Source of the DNA: Pedosphaera sp.
GTDB lineage: Bacteria > Verrucomicrobiota > Verrucomicrobiia > Limisphaerales > SXTU01
Direction: 5' to 3'
Assembly: GCA_009695395.1 (NCBI GenBank)
Contig: SIBB01000006.1
Coordinates: forward strand, 1 to 25,593
Length of the DNA: 25,593 nucleotides
Under the pieces are notes generated by a model that did no database searches, had not been told where the DNA came from, and worked only from the letters and a program-made list of their open reading frames with translations. Position numbers and translations under genes: made by a program. Shown here one piece after another: positions 16,255-24,190 of the stretch (positions within the stretch are counted from its first letter, which is position 1; every line of letters begins with the position of its first letter).

Positions 16255-17748
16255 ATGCTAAAGGCCATTCACCTTCTGTTCATTGCTTTGTTCGCAGCCT
16301 CCGCGCTCGCGTCGAGCGCCGCCGCGAAACGCCCCAACATTCTCTTCATGCTCACCGACGACCAGCGCTGGGACGCGCTGGGCATCGCGGGCAACCCACA
16401 CCTCAAGACGCCGCACATGGACCGGCTCGGCAAGGAAGGCGTGTATTTCAAGAACACCTTTTGCACCACGTCGCTCTGCTCGCCCAGCCGCGCGAGCATC
16501 CTCAGCGGCGTTTACGCGCACACGCATGGGGTGCAGAACAATTTCACGGAGTATCCCGCGAACTTCCGCAGCTTCCCGATGCAGCTTCAGAGCGCGGGCT
16601 ACGACACCGCCTACTTCGGCAAGTGGCACATGGGCGAGAACAACGACCAGCCCCGGCCGGGCTTCAACTGGTTCGTCACGCACAAAGGCCAGGGCAAATA
16701 CTTCGACACTGAGTGGAACGTGAACGGCGCGGGCGGCAAGGTCATCCACGGCTACTACACGCATACCGTCACCGAGCTGGCCGAGGAGTGGCTCAAGCGC
16801 GACCACAGCGGCAAACCGTGGCTGCTCATGGTCGGGCACAAGGCCCCACACAGCTTCTATTTCCCGGAGCCGAAATACTCGAACAGCTTCGACAACGTCT
16901 GGATTCCGTATCCCGAAAGCGCCTTCCGCCTCGCGGACAAACCGCTCTGGCTCCAAGACCGCATCAGCACGTGGCACGGCATCTACGGCCCGCTCTTCGA
17001 GTGGCGGAAAGTTTTCCCCGACAGCCGGCCCGAGGCCGTGAAAGACTTCGCGAACATGACGCGCGCCTACTGGGGCACCCTCCGCTCCGTGGATGATTCG
17101 GTGGGCCGCTTCTACGAATTGCTCAAAGCGCGCGGCGAGCTGGACAACACCATCATCGTCCACATGGGCGACAACGGCCTGCTCAACGGCGAACACGGCA
17201 TGGTGGACAAGCGCACCATGCATGAAGCCAGCATCCGCATCCCGCTGCTTGTGCGCTTCCCCGGCCTCACGCCGGCGGACAAACCCAAGATCGTCGAGCA
17301 GCAAGTCCTCACCGTGGACATGGCCCCGAGCCTCCTCGAACTCTGCGGAGCCGCGCCGCTCCCGAACCTCCACGGCAAGTCGTGGGTGAAGCTGGTGCAG
17401 AAGGGCGACCCCGCTTGGCGCAAGTCGTGGCTCTACCATTACAACTACGAGAAGCAGTTCCCCTACACGCCCAACGTGCGCGGCGTCCGCACGGACAACT
17501 GGAAATACATCCACTACCCCCACGGCGATGGCTCGCCGGACCGTCACATGGCCGAGCTTTACAACGTGGAGTTCGATGCCGACGAGCGGCACAACCTGAT
17601 TGCCAACCCGAAATACGCCGGTGTGGTGAAGGAGCTCCAAGCCGAGCTAGCCAAACAGTTGAAACAGACCGGCCTCACGCCGACGACCGACACGATGCCG
17701 CTGGACGAGGGCATCAAGAAGGCGCTGCCGGACCAGAAGCTCCGGTAG
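16255..17748 (+). CDS. Secreted formylglycine-dependent sulfatase
   Basis: This S1-family sulfatase hydrolyses sulfate esters, probably on polysaccharides, outside the cytoplasm. A signal peptide spans about residues 1-24 (MLKAIHLLFIALFAASALA). Metal-binding D35/D36 are in LTDDQRWD. The formylglycine motif CSPSR has C75, so the cysteine-type maturation route applies. The second metal site HMGDNG holds D306/N307. The C-terminus (about 400-497) looks like DUF4976. ATG 16255 gives the signal peptide; a longer frame from 16117 runs through the palindromic repeat. It follows the PSD1 cytochrome gene, a pairing frequent in PVC genomes. No anaerobic or aerobic maturation enzyme is visible in the window. 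Confidence 0.95.
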   Translation: MLKAIHLLFIALFAASALASSAAAKRPNILFMLTDDQRWDALGIAGNPHLKTPHMDRLGKEGVYFKNTFCTTSLCSPSRASILSGVYAHTHGVQNNFTEYPANFRSFPMQLQSAGYDTAYFGKWHMGENNDQPRPGFNWFVTHKGQGKYFDTEWNVNGAGGKVIHGYYTHTVTELAEEWLKRDHSGKPWLLMVGHKAPHSFYFPEPKYSNSFDNVWIPYPESAFRLADKPLWLQDRISTWHGIYGPLFEWRKVFPDSRPEAVKDFANMTRAYWGTLRSVDDSVGRFYELLKARGELDNTIIVHMGDNGLLNGEHGMVDKRTMHEASIRIPLLVRFPGLTPADKPKIVEQQVLTVDMAPSLLELCGAAPLPNLHGKSWVKLVQKGDPAWRKSWLYHYNYEKQFPYTPNVRGVRTDNWKYIHYPHGDGSPDRHMAELYNVEFDADERHNLIANPKYAGVVKELQAELAKQLKQTGLTPTTDTMPLDEGIKKALPDQKLR

Positions 17749-17795
17749 CGCGGGCGATTGCACTCCGCCCCACGACCTGCAAGCCTCCGCGCACT

Positions 17796-18107
17796 ATGTC
17801 GAGCATTGGAAAACTGATGAAGCAGGCGACGCGGATGCAGGAGAAAATCGAGCGTGTCCAAAGTGAAATAGCGGACAAGACCGTCGAGGCCACCAGCGGC
17901 GGCGGCGCGGTGAAAGTCACCGCTAAGTGCGACGGCTCACTCGCGAGTATTAAAATTGACCCGGCAGCGGTGAACCCCGCCGATGTGTCGCTCTTGGAGG
18001 ACATGGTCCTCGCCGCCGCGAACAACGCACTCGCCCAAGCGAAGAAAATCTCCGATGCCGAGATGGGCAAGGTCACGCAGGGCTTCAACCTGCCAGGGAT
18101 GATGTAG
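17796..18107 (+). CDS. ybaB: YbaB/EbfC nucleoid-associated protein
   Basis: This is a small DNA-binding protein of 103 residues. It begins SSIGKLMKQATRMQEKIERVQ, followed by a short beta region (VKVTAKCDGSLASIKIDP) and a C-terminal helix ending NLPGMM, the YbaB pattern. It lies 75 bp before recR, the usual ybaB-recR order. The dnaX gene that often precedes the pair is absent here, replaced by the sulfatase 47 bp upstream. Confidence 0.94.
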   Translation: MSSIGKLMKQATRMQEKIERVQSEIADKTVEATSGGGAVKVTAKCDGSLASIKIDPAAVNPADVSLLEDMVLAAANNALAQAKKISDAEMGKVTQGFNLPGMM

Positions 18108-18113
18108 CTACTC

Positions 18114-18166
18114 GAGCGCGGACGCCCAGTCCGCATCACCGGCTGCGGACGTGGGCGTCCGCGCTC
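18114..18166. repeat. Inverted repeat between ybaB and recR
   Basis: The arms 18114-18135 (GAGCGCGGACGCCCAGTCC then GCA) and 18144-18166 are almost perfectly complementary, with one extra base, around an 8-bp loop. The element fills most of the 75-bp gap. It could attenuate transcription of recR or stabilise the ybaB mRNA end; no U-tract follows on either side. Confidence 0.85.
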
Positions 18167-18182
18167 CACTTTTACCACCCTT

Positions 18183-18782
18183 ATGGCCTCCCTGCCTGAA
18201 CCCATCATCGCCCTCACGGCCGCGCTCTCTCGGCTGCCCGGCATCGGCCCCCGCTCGGCGGAACGGCTGGCGTTGCACCTCGTGCAGAACGACGCCGGCG
18301 CGGTGCGAATGTTGGCGGACGCCATCCTCGCGGCGCGCGAGCGCATCTCACTGTGCCGCGTGTGCGGCGCGCTCACGGAGCGGCAGCCGTGCGCGTTGTG
18401 TGATGACCCGCGTCGCGATGCCTCCCTCATCTGCGTGGTCGAGCGGCCCACGGACATTTTCAGCATCGAGAAGTCCGGCGCGTTCCACGGCCGCTTCCAT
18501 GTGCTGGGCGGCAAGATTTCGCCGCTCAACGGCGTCGGGCCGGAGGACTTGCGCATCGCCGATCTGGAAACGCGGCTCAGCACTGAGCCGGTGCAGGAAA
18601 TCATCCTCGCGCTCGGCACGGATGTGGAAGGCGACGCGACCGGCCACTACCTCGCCAAGCGCCTCGCGCCTCGCGGAGTGAAGGTGAGCCGCCTCGCGCA
18701 CGGATTGCCGGCAGGCAGCGGACTGGAGTTTGCGGATGAACTGACCTTGAGCCGGGCGTTGGAAGGACGAACAAGTATTTAG
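18183..18782 (+). CDS. recR: Recombination mediator RecR
   Basis: RecR acts with RecO (and RecF) to load RecA onto SSB-coated single-stranded DNA. The helix-hairpin-helix LSRLPGIGPRSAERLALHL is at 15-33. The zinc site is C58, C61, C70 and C73 (CRVCG...CALC). The Toprim part includes ICVVERPTDIFSIEKSGAFHG and later ALGTDVEGDATGHYLAKRL. It ends with SGLEFADELTLSRALEGR. At 199 residues it is of normal length. ATG 18183 is the only sensible start. It is probably co-transcribed with ybaB. Confidence 0.97.
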   Translation: MASLPEPIIALTAALSRLPGIGPRSAERLALHLVQNDAGAVRMLADAILAARERISLCRVCGALTERQPCALCDDPRRDASLICVVERPTDIFSIEKSGAFHGRFHVLGGKISPLNGVGPEDLRIADLETRLSTEPVQEIILALGTDVEGDATGHYLAKRLAPRGVKVSRLAHGLPAGSGLEFADELTLSRALEGRTSI

Positions 18783-18813
18783 TCAGCAGTGTTCTACTGA
18801 GCACTTTTTCCAC

Positions 18814-19437
18814 ATGACCACCTCACCCACGCCTACTCCCACCGCCGTCGTCTTCGACCTCGGAAAAGTGCTGCTGGAATTCGACTACGGCATTGTGGCG
18901 CGGCGGCTGGCGGCGCACAGCGGGCGGGACGCAGAGCAGATTCGCGTTCTGCTGGATCAGTCGCCGCTGCTGTTCCGCTTCGAGAGCGGGCAAATGACCA
19001 ACGACGAGTTCTTCCGCGAGGTGTCATCGCTCACGGACTACACGGGAGCGCTCGAGGAGTTCGCGGACATCTTCGGCGACATCTTCGAGCCCATCGCGCC
19101 GATGATTGAGCTGCACGCCCAACTCCGCGCGAGCGGGGTGCCGACGTTTATCTTCTCGAACACCAACGGCCTCGCCATCCGCCACATCCGCGCGAACTTC
19201 CCTTTCTTCGCCGGCTTCACGGACTACATCTACTCGCACGAGGCGGGCGCGATGAAGCCGGACGCGCGCATCTACGAAGTCGTCGAGCGCCGGACGGGCC
19301 GGTGCGGTGCCGAGTTGCTCTACATTGACGATCGGTTAGAGAACGTAGAGGCGGGGGCGGCACGTGGCTGGCGCGTGGTGCATCACCAGACCCCGGAGCA
19401 AACAATCGCGGCGGTGCGCGCGGCGGGCCTGCTCTGA
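18814..19437 (+). CDS. HAD-family phosphatase, YihX-like
   Basis: This haloacid-dehalogenase hydrolase has 207 residues. The nucleophile is D15 in VVFDLGKVLLEFD, with Gly in place of the second Asp. That FDLGxV form is seen in YihX, which removes phosphate from alpha-glucose-1-phosphate. Motif II is FSNTNG, motif III is the lysine in GAMKPDARIY, and motif IV is YIDDRLEN. The overall order and spacing agree with YihX. The sugar-phosphate substrate is inferred from the family only. It begins 31 bp after recR and may be read from the same transcript. Confidence 0.88.
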   Translation: MTTSPTPTPTAVVFDLGKVLLEFDYGIVARRLAAHSGRDAEQIRVLLDQSPLLFRFESGQMTNDEFFREVSSLTDYTGALEEFADIFGDIFEPIAPMIELHAQLRASGVPTFIFSNTNGLAIRHIRANFPFFAGFTDYIYSHEAGAMKPDARIYEVVERRTGRCGAELLYIDDRLENVEAGAARGWRVVHHQTPEQTIAAVRAAGLL

Positions 19438-19516
19438 GGGGGTCGGGTTTGTGATTTGAAGCCGCCTTCGGTTCTGCAACTCAGAACAGGAGCGGCGACT
19501 GTCAAGTCGTCGGCAC

Positions 19517-19550
19517 AAAAAAACTCCAGCCCGCTTGGCGGACCAGAGTT
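19517..19550 (-). terminator. Rho-independent terminator of the small cytochrome gene
   Basis: Read on the minus strand, AACTCTGGTCCGC (19550-19538) pairs with GCGGGCTGGAGTT (19534-19522) over 13 positions, allowing three G-U pairs, around a 3-base loop. A run of seven U residues follows, overlapping the stem foot by two. It lies about 30 bp after the cytochrome stop codon. Confidence 0.85.
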
Positions 19551-19576
19551 GGTGAAGGGGAATTGTGAGACCGTGC

Positions 19577-19966
19577 TTACTTCGCGCCCTGATCAATCCA
19601 CGCGCGGATGAGGCCGATCTGCTCGGCGGTCAGCGGCTTGCCCTTGCCCTCGGGCGGCATGGCGTCGTCTTCCACTAGGCGGGCGACGGACTTGACGAGC
19701 GCACTGTCGGCGCTCTTGCCGGCGACGAAGGCCTTGCCGTTCTCGCCGCCCTTGGTAGCGAAGGCGAGGGTGTCGAGACGGAGCTTGCCTTTCTGCTTCT
19801 TGTCACCGTGGCATTCGAAGCAGTTCTTCTCGAAGATAGGCTTGATGTCCTTGTCAAACGTCAGGCCGGCCTTCTTGGAGGCCGGAGGGAGTTCCTTCTT
19901 GGCGGCGGCGGCGGCGGTGAACGCGAGGCCCGTGCAGAGACTGAGTGCGATGGTAAATCTTTTCAT
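19577..19966 (-). CDS. Small secreted PSCyt1-type cytochrome c
   Basis: The 129-residue product has a signal peptide (about 1-22) and a single heme site, CFECH at C49-H53. The PSCyt1 pattern follows: GKLRLDTL, then DDAMPPEGKGKPLTAEQIGLIRAWIDQGAK, where the Met in AMPP is the likely distal ligand. It is a stand-alone version of the first domain of the large PSD1 protein in this window. An upstream ATG at 19984 is possible, but MKRFTIALS at 19966 gives the better signal peptide. It is monocistronic, with its own terminator. Its redox partner is unknown. Confidence 0.92.
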   Translation of the reverse strand: MKRFTIALSLCTGLAFTAAAAAKKELPPASKKAGLTFDKDIKPIFEKNCFECHGDKKQKGKLRLDTLAFATKGGENGKAFVAGKSADSALVKSVARLVEDDAMPPEGKGKPLTAEQIGLIRAWIDQGAK

Positions 19967-20157
19967 AATTTGTATGCTGTGCACGGCGGGTATTTAGCCG
20001 GAGGGCAGACAGTTTGCACGCGAAAAGATTTCAGGGGCAGGTTTTGCTTTCCATCATCTTGCTCGACAGCTACAACCGACCACGAAGCGTTGCAAGAAGG
20101 ACACCGCTCTCTGCGGGCCAAACACCCGGTCTGGTGGCCTAGCTGTCAAACCATCAC

Positions 20158-21441
20158 ATGAAAATCGGCATCATCGGACTCGGCTACGTCGGCCTCCCTC
20201 TCTCGCTCCAATTCGCACGCTCCGGCGTGGATGTCACCGGCCTCGACGTGGATGAAAGGAAGATCAGCGCGCTCACAGCGGGGAAGAGCTACATCGAACA
20301 CATCCCGGCGGCCGCGATTGCGGAACAAGTCAACGCCGGTCGCTTCCGCGCGACGGCGGACTTCTCTGCCATCAAGAAGCTCGACGCCGTGATTATCTGT
20401 GTCCCGACGCCGCTCAACAAAAACCGCGAGCCGGACATCAGCTACATCATCAAGTCCGGCGAGGCCATCCTGCCGCACGTCCACAAGGGCCTGCTTGTGG
20501 TGCTCGAATCCACGACTTACCCCGGCACGACGGACGAAGACCTGCGGGCCGTGCTGGAGCGCAGCGGCTTGAAGGCCGGTGTGGACTTCAACCTCGCCTT
20601 CTCCCCCGAGCGCGAAGACCCCGGCAACCCGAACAGCATCGTCGCGCAGATCCCGAAAGTCGTCGGCGGATTCACGCCGGCGTGCTTAAAGCGCGCCATC
20701 GAGGTTTACAGCAAGGCCATCAAGACCATCGTCCCCGTCAGCTCCTGCCGTGCGGCGGAGGCGACGAAGCTTTTGGAAAACATCTTCCGTGGCGTGAACA
20801 TCGCGCTGGTGAACGAGCTGAAGCAGGTTTACGCCGCGATGGGCATTGACGTGTGGGAGGTCATCAACGCCGCGAAGACGAAGCCCTTCGGCTACATGGC
20901 CTTCTACCCCGGCCCCGGCCTCGGCGGGCATTGCATCCCGATTGACCCGTTCTACCTCACGTGGAAGGCGCGCGAGTATGGGCAGAACACCAAGTTCATC
21001 GAGCTCGCCGGCGAGGTGAACACCGCCATGCCGATGTATGTCGTGCATCGCACGCAGGAGGCGCTCAACGCGAAGAAGAAATCCATCAACGGCAGCAAGA
21101 TTCTCATCATGGGCCTGGCCTACAAAGCCAACGTGGACGACGACCGCGAGTCCCCCAGCTACACGCTCCTCGACCTCTTCAAGGAGCGCGGCGCGAAGCT
21201 GGCTTACTTCGACCCGCACGTCCCCGTCATCCGCCCCAGCCGCGAGCACGGCCACTGGGCTGGCGTGAAGTCCGTCCCGTGGACCCAGAAGTCCATCAGC
21301 AGCTACGACGCCGTGGTCATTTGCACCAACCACAAGAAGGCCAACAACCAGGAACTTGCGGACTGGGCGCAGGTCATCGTGGACACGCGCAACGCCATGG
21401 CCGACGTGAAGGTCAAGGCGGGGAAGGTGTGGAAGGCGTGA
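20158..21441 (+). CDS. UDP-sugar 6-dehydrogenase, WbpA/TviB-like
   Basis: This enzyme oxidises C6 of a UDP-hexosamine to the uronic acid, using NAD. The Rossmann start is KIGIIGLGYVGLPLSLQFA. The catalytic cysteine is C259 in GLGGHCIPIDPFYL. The C-terminal UDP-binding domain begins near KILIMGLAYKANVDDDRESP. At 427 residues it fits the UDP-N-acetylglucosamine 6-dehydrogenase (WbpA/TviB) group better than UDP-glucose dehydrogenase, chiefly through the NKNREPDISYI segment. ATG 20158 opens directly with the nucleotide-binding motif. It is followed after 10 bp by the epimerase gene, a clear operon. Confidence 0.93.
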   Translation: MKIGIIGLGYVGLPLSLQFARSGVDVTGLDVDERKISALTAGKSYIEHIPAAAIAEQVNAGRFRATADFSAIKKLDAVIICVPTPLNKNREPDISYIIKSGEAILPHVHKGLLVVLESTTYPGTTDEDLRAVLERSGLKAGVDFNLAFSPEREDPGNPNSIVAQIPKVVGGFTPACLKRAIEVYSKAIKTIVPVSSCRAAEATKLLENIFRGVNIALVNELKQVYAAMGIDVWEVINAAKTKPFGYMAFYPGPGLGGHCIPIDPFYLTWKAREYGQNTKFIELAGEVNTAMPMYVVHRTQEALNAKKKSINGSKILIMGLAYKANVDDDRESPSYTLLDLFKERGAKLAYFDPHVPVIRPSREHGHWAGVKSVPWTQKSISSYDAVVICTNHKKANNQELADWAQVIVDTRNAMADVKVKAGKVWKA

Positions 21442-21451
21442 ACGAGGCCAA

Positions 21452-22480
21452 ATGACTACCTACCCCGAGATCCAAGTTGCACTGCCCGCCGCGCCGCGCC
21501 GCTGGCTCATCACCGGTGCCGCTGGCTTCATTGGCTCCCACCTCGTCGAGACCCTGCTCCGGCTCGACCAAGCTGTCGTCGCGCTCGACAACTTCGCCAC
21601 CGGTCACCGCCAAAACCTCGAGCAGGTCCGCGACCTCGTCTCCGCTACCCAGTGGGCACGCTGCACTTTCATCGAGGGTGACATCACGCAGCTCGACACC
21701 TGCCGCCGCGCGTGCGCCGGCGCGGACTACGTTTTGCATCAGGCCGCACTCGGCTCCGTGCCGCGCTCGGTGGCCGATCCCCTGGCCAGCCACGACAGCA
21801 ACGTCAGCGGCTTCCTAAATCTCCTGCTCGCCGCGCGCGACGCGCAGGTGAAGCGACTGGTCTACGCCTCCAGCAGCGCCGTTTATGGCGACGATCCGGA
21901 CCTGCCGAAAGTCGAGGACAAGGTGGGCAACGTCCTCTCCCCCTACGCCGCGACCAAGAAGTTCAACGAGATTTACGCCGACGTCTTCGCGCGCACTTAC
22001 GGCTTCCAGACCATCGGCCTGCGCTACTTCAACGTCTTCGGCCCGCGCCAAGACCCCGACGGCGCGTATGCGGCGGTGATCCCGAAATGGGTCGCGGCGA
22101 TTTTGAAACGCGAACCGGTGACCATCCTGGGCGACGGCGAGACCAGCCGGGACTTCTGCTATATCGCCAACGTCGTTCAGGCGAACCTGCTCGCCGCCAC
22201 CACGACCCGCGCTGACGCGCTGAACCAAGTATACAACGTCGCCGTCGGCGACCGCACCACGCTCAACGACCTCTACCGCGCCATTCACAACGGCCTGCAT
22301 CGGCGCAATCCGGCGCTGCCCGAGCAGAAGCCCGCCTACGGCGACTTTCGGGTCGGCGATGTGCGCCACTCGCTGGCGAACGTGGACAAAGCCCGCAGCC
22401 TCCTCGGCTACGATCCATCGCACACGATGTCGCAGGGCCTCGAACTCGCGCTGGACTGGTATGTGGCGAATGTCGGATAG
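21452..22480 (+). CDS. UDP-N-acetylglucosamine C4-epimerase, WbpP/TviC-like
   Basis: This extended short-chain dehydrogenase has 342 residues. The NAD motif GAAGFIGSHL is near residue 25. The catalytic SSS...YxxxK set is YASSSAVYGDDP with Y165 and K169 (SPYAATKKFNE). The N-terminal extension of about 15 residues before the fold and the RYFNVFGPRQDPDGAYAAVIP segment match the WbpP/TviC group. Together with the dehydrogenase it would give UDP-N-acetylgalactosaminuronic acid for a capsule or O-antigen. No glycosyltransferase is visible nearby. Translation may be coupled to the upstream gene; a GAGG lies 5 bp before the ATG. Confidence 0.92.
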   Translation: MTTYPEIQVALPAAPRRWLITGAAGFIGSHLVETLLRLDQAVVALDNFATGHRQNLEQVRDLVSATQWARCTFIEGDITQLDTCRRACAGADYVLHQAALGSVPRSVADPLASHDSNVSGFLNLLLAARDAQVKRLVYASSSAVYGDDPDLPKVEDKVGNVLSPYAATKKFNEIYADVFARTYGFQTIGLRYFNVFGPRQDPDGAYAAVIPKWVAAILKREPVTILGDGETSRDFCYIANVVQANLLAATTTRADALNQVYNVAVGDRTTLNDLYRAIHNGLHRRNPALPEQKPAYGDFRVGDVRHSLANVDKARSLLGYDPSHTMSQGLELALDWYVANVG

Positions 22481-22510
22481 GCACTGGGCGGCAGCCTGCT
22501 CTCGCATCAA

Positions 22511-22528
22511 CGGGGATCATCGTCCCCG
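22511..22528. repeat. Short hairpin downstream of the epimerase gene
   Basis: The stem CGGGGA/TCCCCG surrounds a 6-base loop about 30 bp after the stop codon. No U-tract follows, so termination is only a possibility. Confidence 0.45.
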
Positions 22529-22576
22529 CTGGTAGCCCGCCCGGATAAGAAACTCCCTCGCCCTGATCTTGCGGGT

Positions 22577-22598
22577 TTAATCTGTGTCCATCTGTGGC
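22577..22598. repeat. Dispersed CCACAGATGGACACAGAT repeat
   Basis: On the minus strand this reads GCCACAGATGGACACAGATT, with an internal 9-bp near-repeat (CACAGATGG / CACAGATTA). From memory, closely similar sequences recur between genes in many environmental bacteria. It sits in the 194-bp gap between the epimerase and relE-like genes, which otherwise shows only the short hairpin. Confidence 0.65.
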
Positions 22599-22674
22599 TT
22601 CCCCCTCTTGAACCTGCCGAAGGTGTGAAGGGGGAGTATTCCGTGTTCGGACATGGACTTCCCGCCGCCCGAGT

Positions 22675-23046
22675 TCACTGAACAGTGGTTTTCCCCTTCG
22701 CCGCGCCCATCAGTTCCCAGAACTTCGGGTTGTCCTGCAACGCCTCGTCCTCGCCGAGGGGCAGGCTGGAGCGGAAGAGAAAATCCTTCAGCGAGTTCCG
22801 GCTCAGGATGCGTTGCACGAGCACTCCCAGTTCGTGGCGCTCGAAGTAAATCCGATAGTCGCCCACGCGGAAGCGGTGCAGCACATGGCCGTCGCGCTCC
22901 AGCTTGCCGAACCGCTCCAACTCCGTGCTGATGACCTCCTGCGGCAGCCCGCGAAACTCGCCAAGAATCTGGAGCTGCAGCTCCTTGGGCATCTTGGACA
23001 GCTCGGCAGCCCCGGTGGGTGTGAAGATGATCTGAAACGGTCGCAT
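22675..23046 (-). CDS. RelE/ParE-superfamily toxin-like protein, no antitoxin seen
   Basis: The product has 123 residues. Residues 1-90 show the RelE/ParE pattern: IIFTPTGAAELSKMPKELQ, then LHRFRVGDYRIYFERHE and VLVQRILSRNSLKDFL. RelE family members cut mRNA in the ribosome; ParE members inhibit gyrase; the sequence does not decide between them. The gene lies 27 bp after the DUF1080 gene on the same strand, and no small antitoxin gene precedes or follows it. The last 30 residues (from LPLGEDEALQDNPKFWELM) extend beyond the usual toxin length and look acidic and helical. ATG 23046 has no clear ribosome-binding site. Confidence 0.78.
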   Translation of the reverse strand: MRPFQIIFTPTGAAELSKMPKELQLQILGEFRGLPQEVISTELERFGKLERDGHVLHRFRVGDYRIYFERHELGVLVQRILSRNSLKDFLFRSSLPLGEDEALQDNPKFWELMGAAKGKTTVQ

Positions 23047-23073
23047 GAGGGGAGTGTCCGCGATCCACCGGGA

Positions 23074-23916
23074 TCAGGGCTGGTCGTATTGGCGCAGGCT
23101 GCGCAGCCAGATGTTACGGAAGCGCATCGGGTTGTTGTGGTCCTGCAACTGGATGAAGACCTCGGGCGCGTGCGGCTTGTTGTAGTTGCCGTTGTTTTGG
23201 TGCGGCGTGTTGCCCAGGTATTCCTTGCGATGGTGCACGACGACGCCGTTGTGAATGACCGTCACGGCCGCCTTCTTGGCGATCTTGCCGTCGGCATCCC
23301 AGCGCGGGGATTCCCAGATGATGTCGTAGCTCTGCCACTCGCCGGGTTTCTTGCTGGCGTTGGCCAGCGGCGGCGACTGGCCGTAGAGCGCGGCGCACTG
23401 GCCGTCGGGGTAGGTCGGGTTCTCGTAGGAGTCGAGGACCTGCACTTCGTAGATGCCATTGAAGAGCACGCCGCTGTTGCCACGGCCCTGGCTGTTGCCG
23501 TCCACCTTCGCAGGCGTGGCAAACTCCAGGTGCAACTGGAAATCGGCGAACGAGTCCTTGGTCTGGATGCTGCCGGACTTGGGCGCGACTTCCATGTAGC
23601 CGCCTTCGATCTTCCAGCCCGCGTCGCCCTTGCCGCTCTTCCATTTGGACAAGTCCTTGCCATCGAAGAGGACCGTGGCGTCCGACGGCGGCGGCGCGAG
23701 GTGACTGAAGGTCGCGGCTGGCGTGACGACCGGCGGCACCGGACGGGTGCCGTCATGGACGTGCCACTTGGTGCCGGGGATGAGCGGGGACTTGGCCTCG
23801 TAGCCGAGGCTCTTCTTGACCGCGTCAGCAGCAGTCAGCGCGACGGCTGCCCCGACGACGAGCGCGGGGACAATGAACTTGGGGGAGAGGAAATGTTTCA
23901 GCATGCGGCGCATCAT
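23074..23916 (-). CDS. Secreted DUF1080 (3-keto-disaccharide hydrolase-like) protein
   Basis: This exported protein of 280 residues has the concanavalin-like DUF1080 fold, common and multi-copy in Verrucomicrobia and Planctomycetes. The N-terminus has an RR pair and a hydrophobic segment (about 10-27). The domain begins with VLFDGKDLSKWKSGKGDAGW. It contains NSGVLFNGIYEVQVLDSYEN and ends with IQLQDHNNPMRFRNIWLR, all typical of the family. Some members hydrolyse 3-keto-glycosides; the substrate here is unknown. The start could be ATG 23916, 23913 or 23904; earlier starts lie in poorly coding sequence. The roughly 270 bp upstream, as far as 24190, holds no gene I can support. Confidence 0.9.
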   Translation of the reverse strand: MMRRMLKHFLSPKFIVPALVVGAAVALTAADAVKKSLGYEAKSPLIPGTKWHVHDGTRPVPPVVTPAATFSHLAPPPSDATVLFDGKDLSKWKSGKGDAGWKIEGGYMEVAPKSGSIQTKDSFADFQLHLEFATPAKVDGNSQGRGNSGVLFNGIYEVQVLDSYENPTYPDGQCAALYGQSPPLANASKKPGEWQSYDIIWESPRWDADGKIAKKAAVTVIHNGVVVHHRKEYLGNTPHQNNGNYNKPHAPEVFIQLQDHNNPMRFRNIWLRSLRQYDQP

Positions 23917-24190
23917 TTCGGCGGGGGGGAAAAAGGCAAGATAGTTTCCAGACACGTAGCCGCCATCGCGACTAGCACCGCACCCACCACAACCAAGAGG
24001 ATGCGCGTCATCCGAGTTGGGTTCAACCAAGCTGACATTGCGGAATTCGACGTTGTGAAGCGGCGAATCGTTTGAAGGAGATACGCCCTCGTGGCGGTGC
24101 GCTAGTCTCCAGACCGCAGCGGCGCAAAGCGGAGGGCGGCGGGAAAGAGTCGAGTGCGCGCTGCGGGAATCACGGGTTGCGAGAGCGAGT

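Noticed and set aside
16258..17640. Long minus-strand open frame of 460 codons
   Set aside because: It is antisense to the sulfatase with its intact active-site motifs; no independent coding evidence.
22577..23068. Minus-strand open frame of 163 codons overlapping the RelE-like gene
   Set aside because: It is out of frame with the RelE-like motifs, and its product is Arg/Ala/Pro-rich with no recognisable pattern.
24031..24190. Possible gene or regulatory RNA upstream of the DUF1080 gene
   Set aside because: No frame has coding character and no convincing hairpin was found; I see nothing I can support there.
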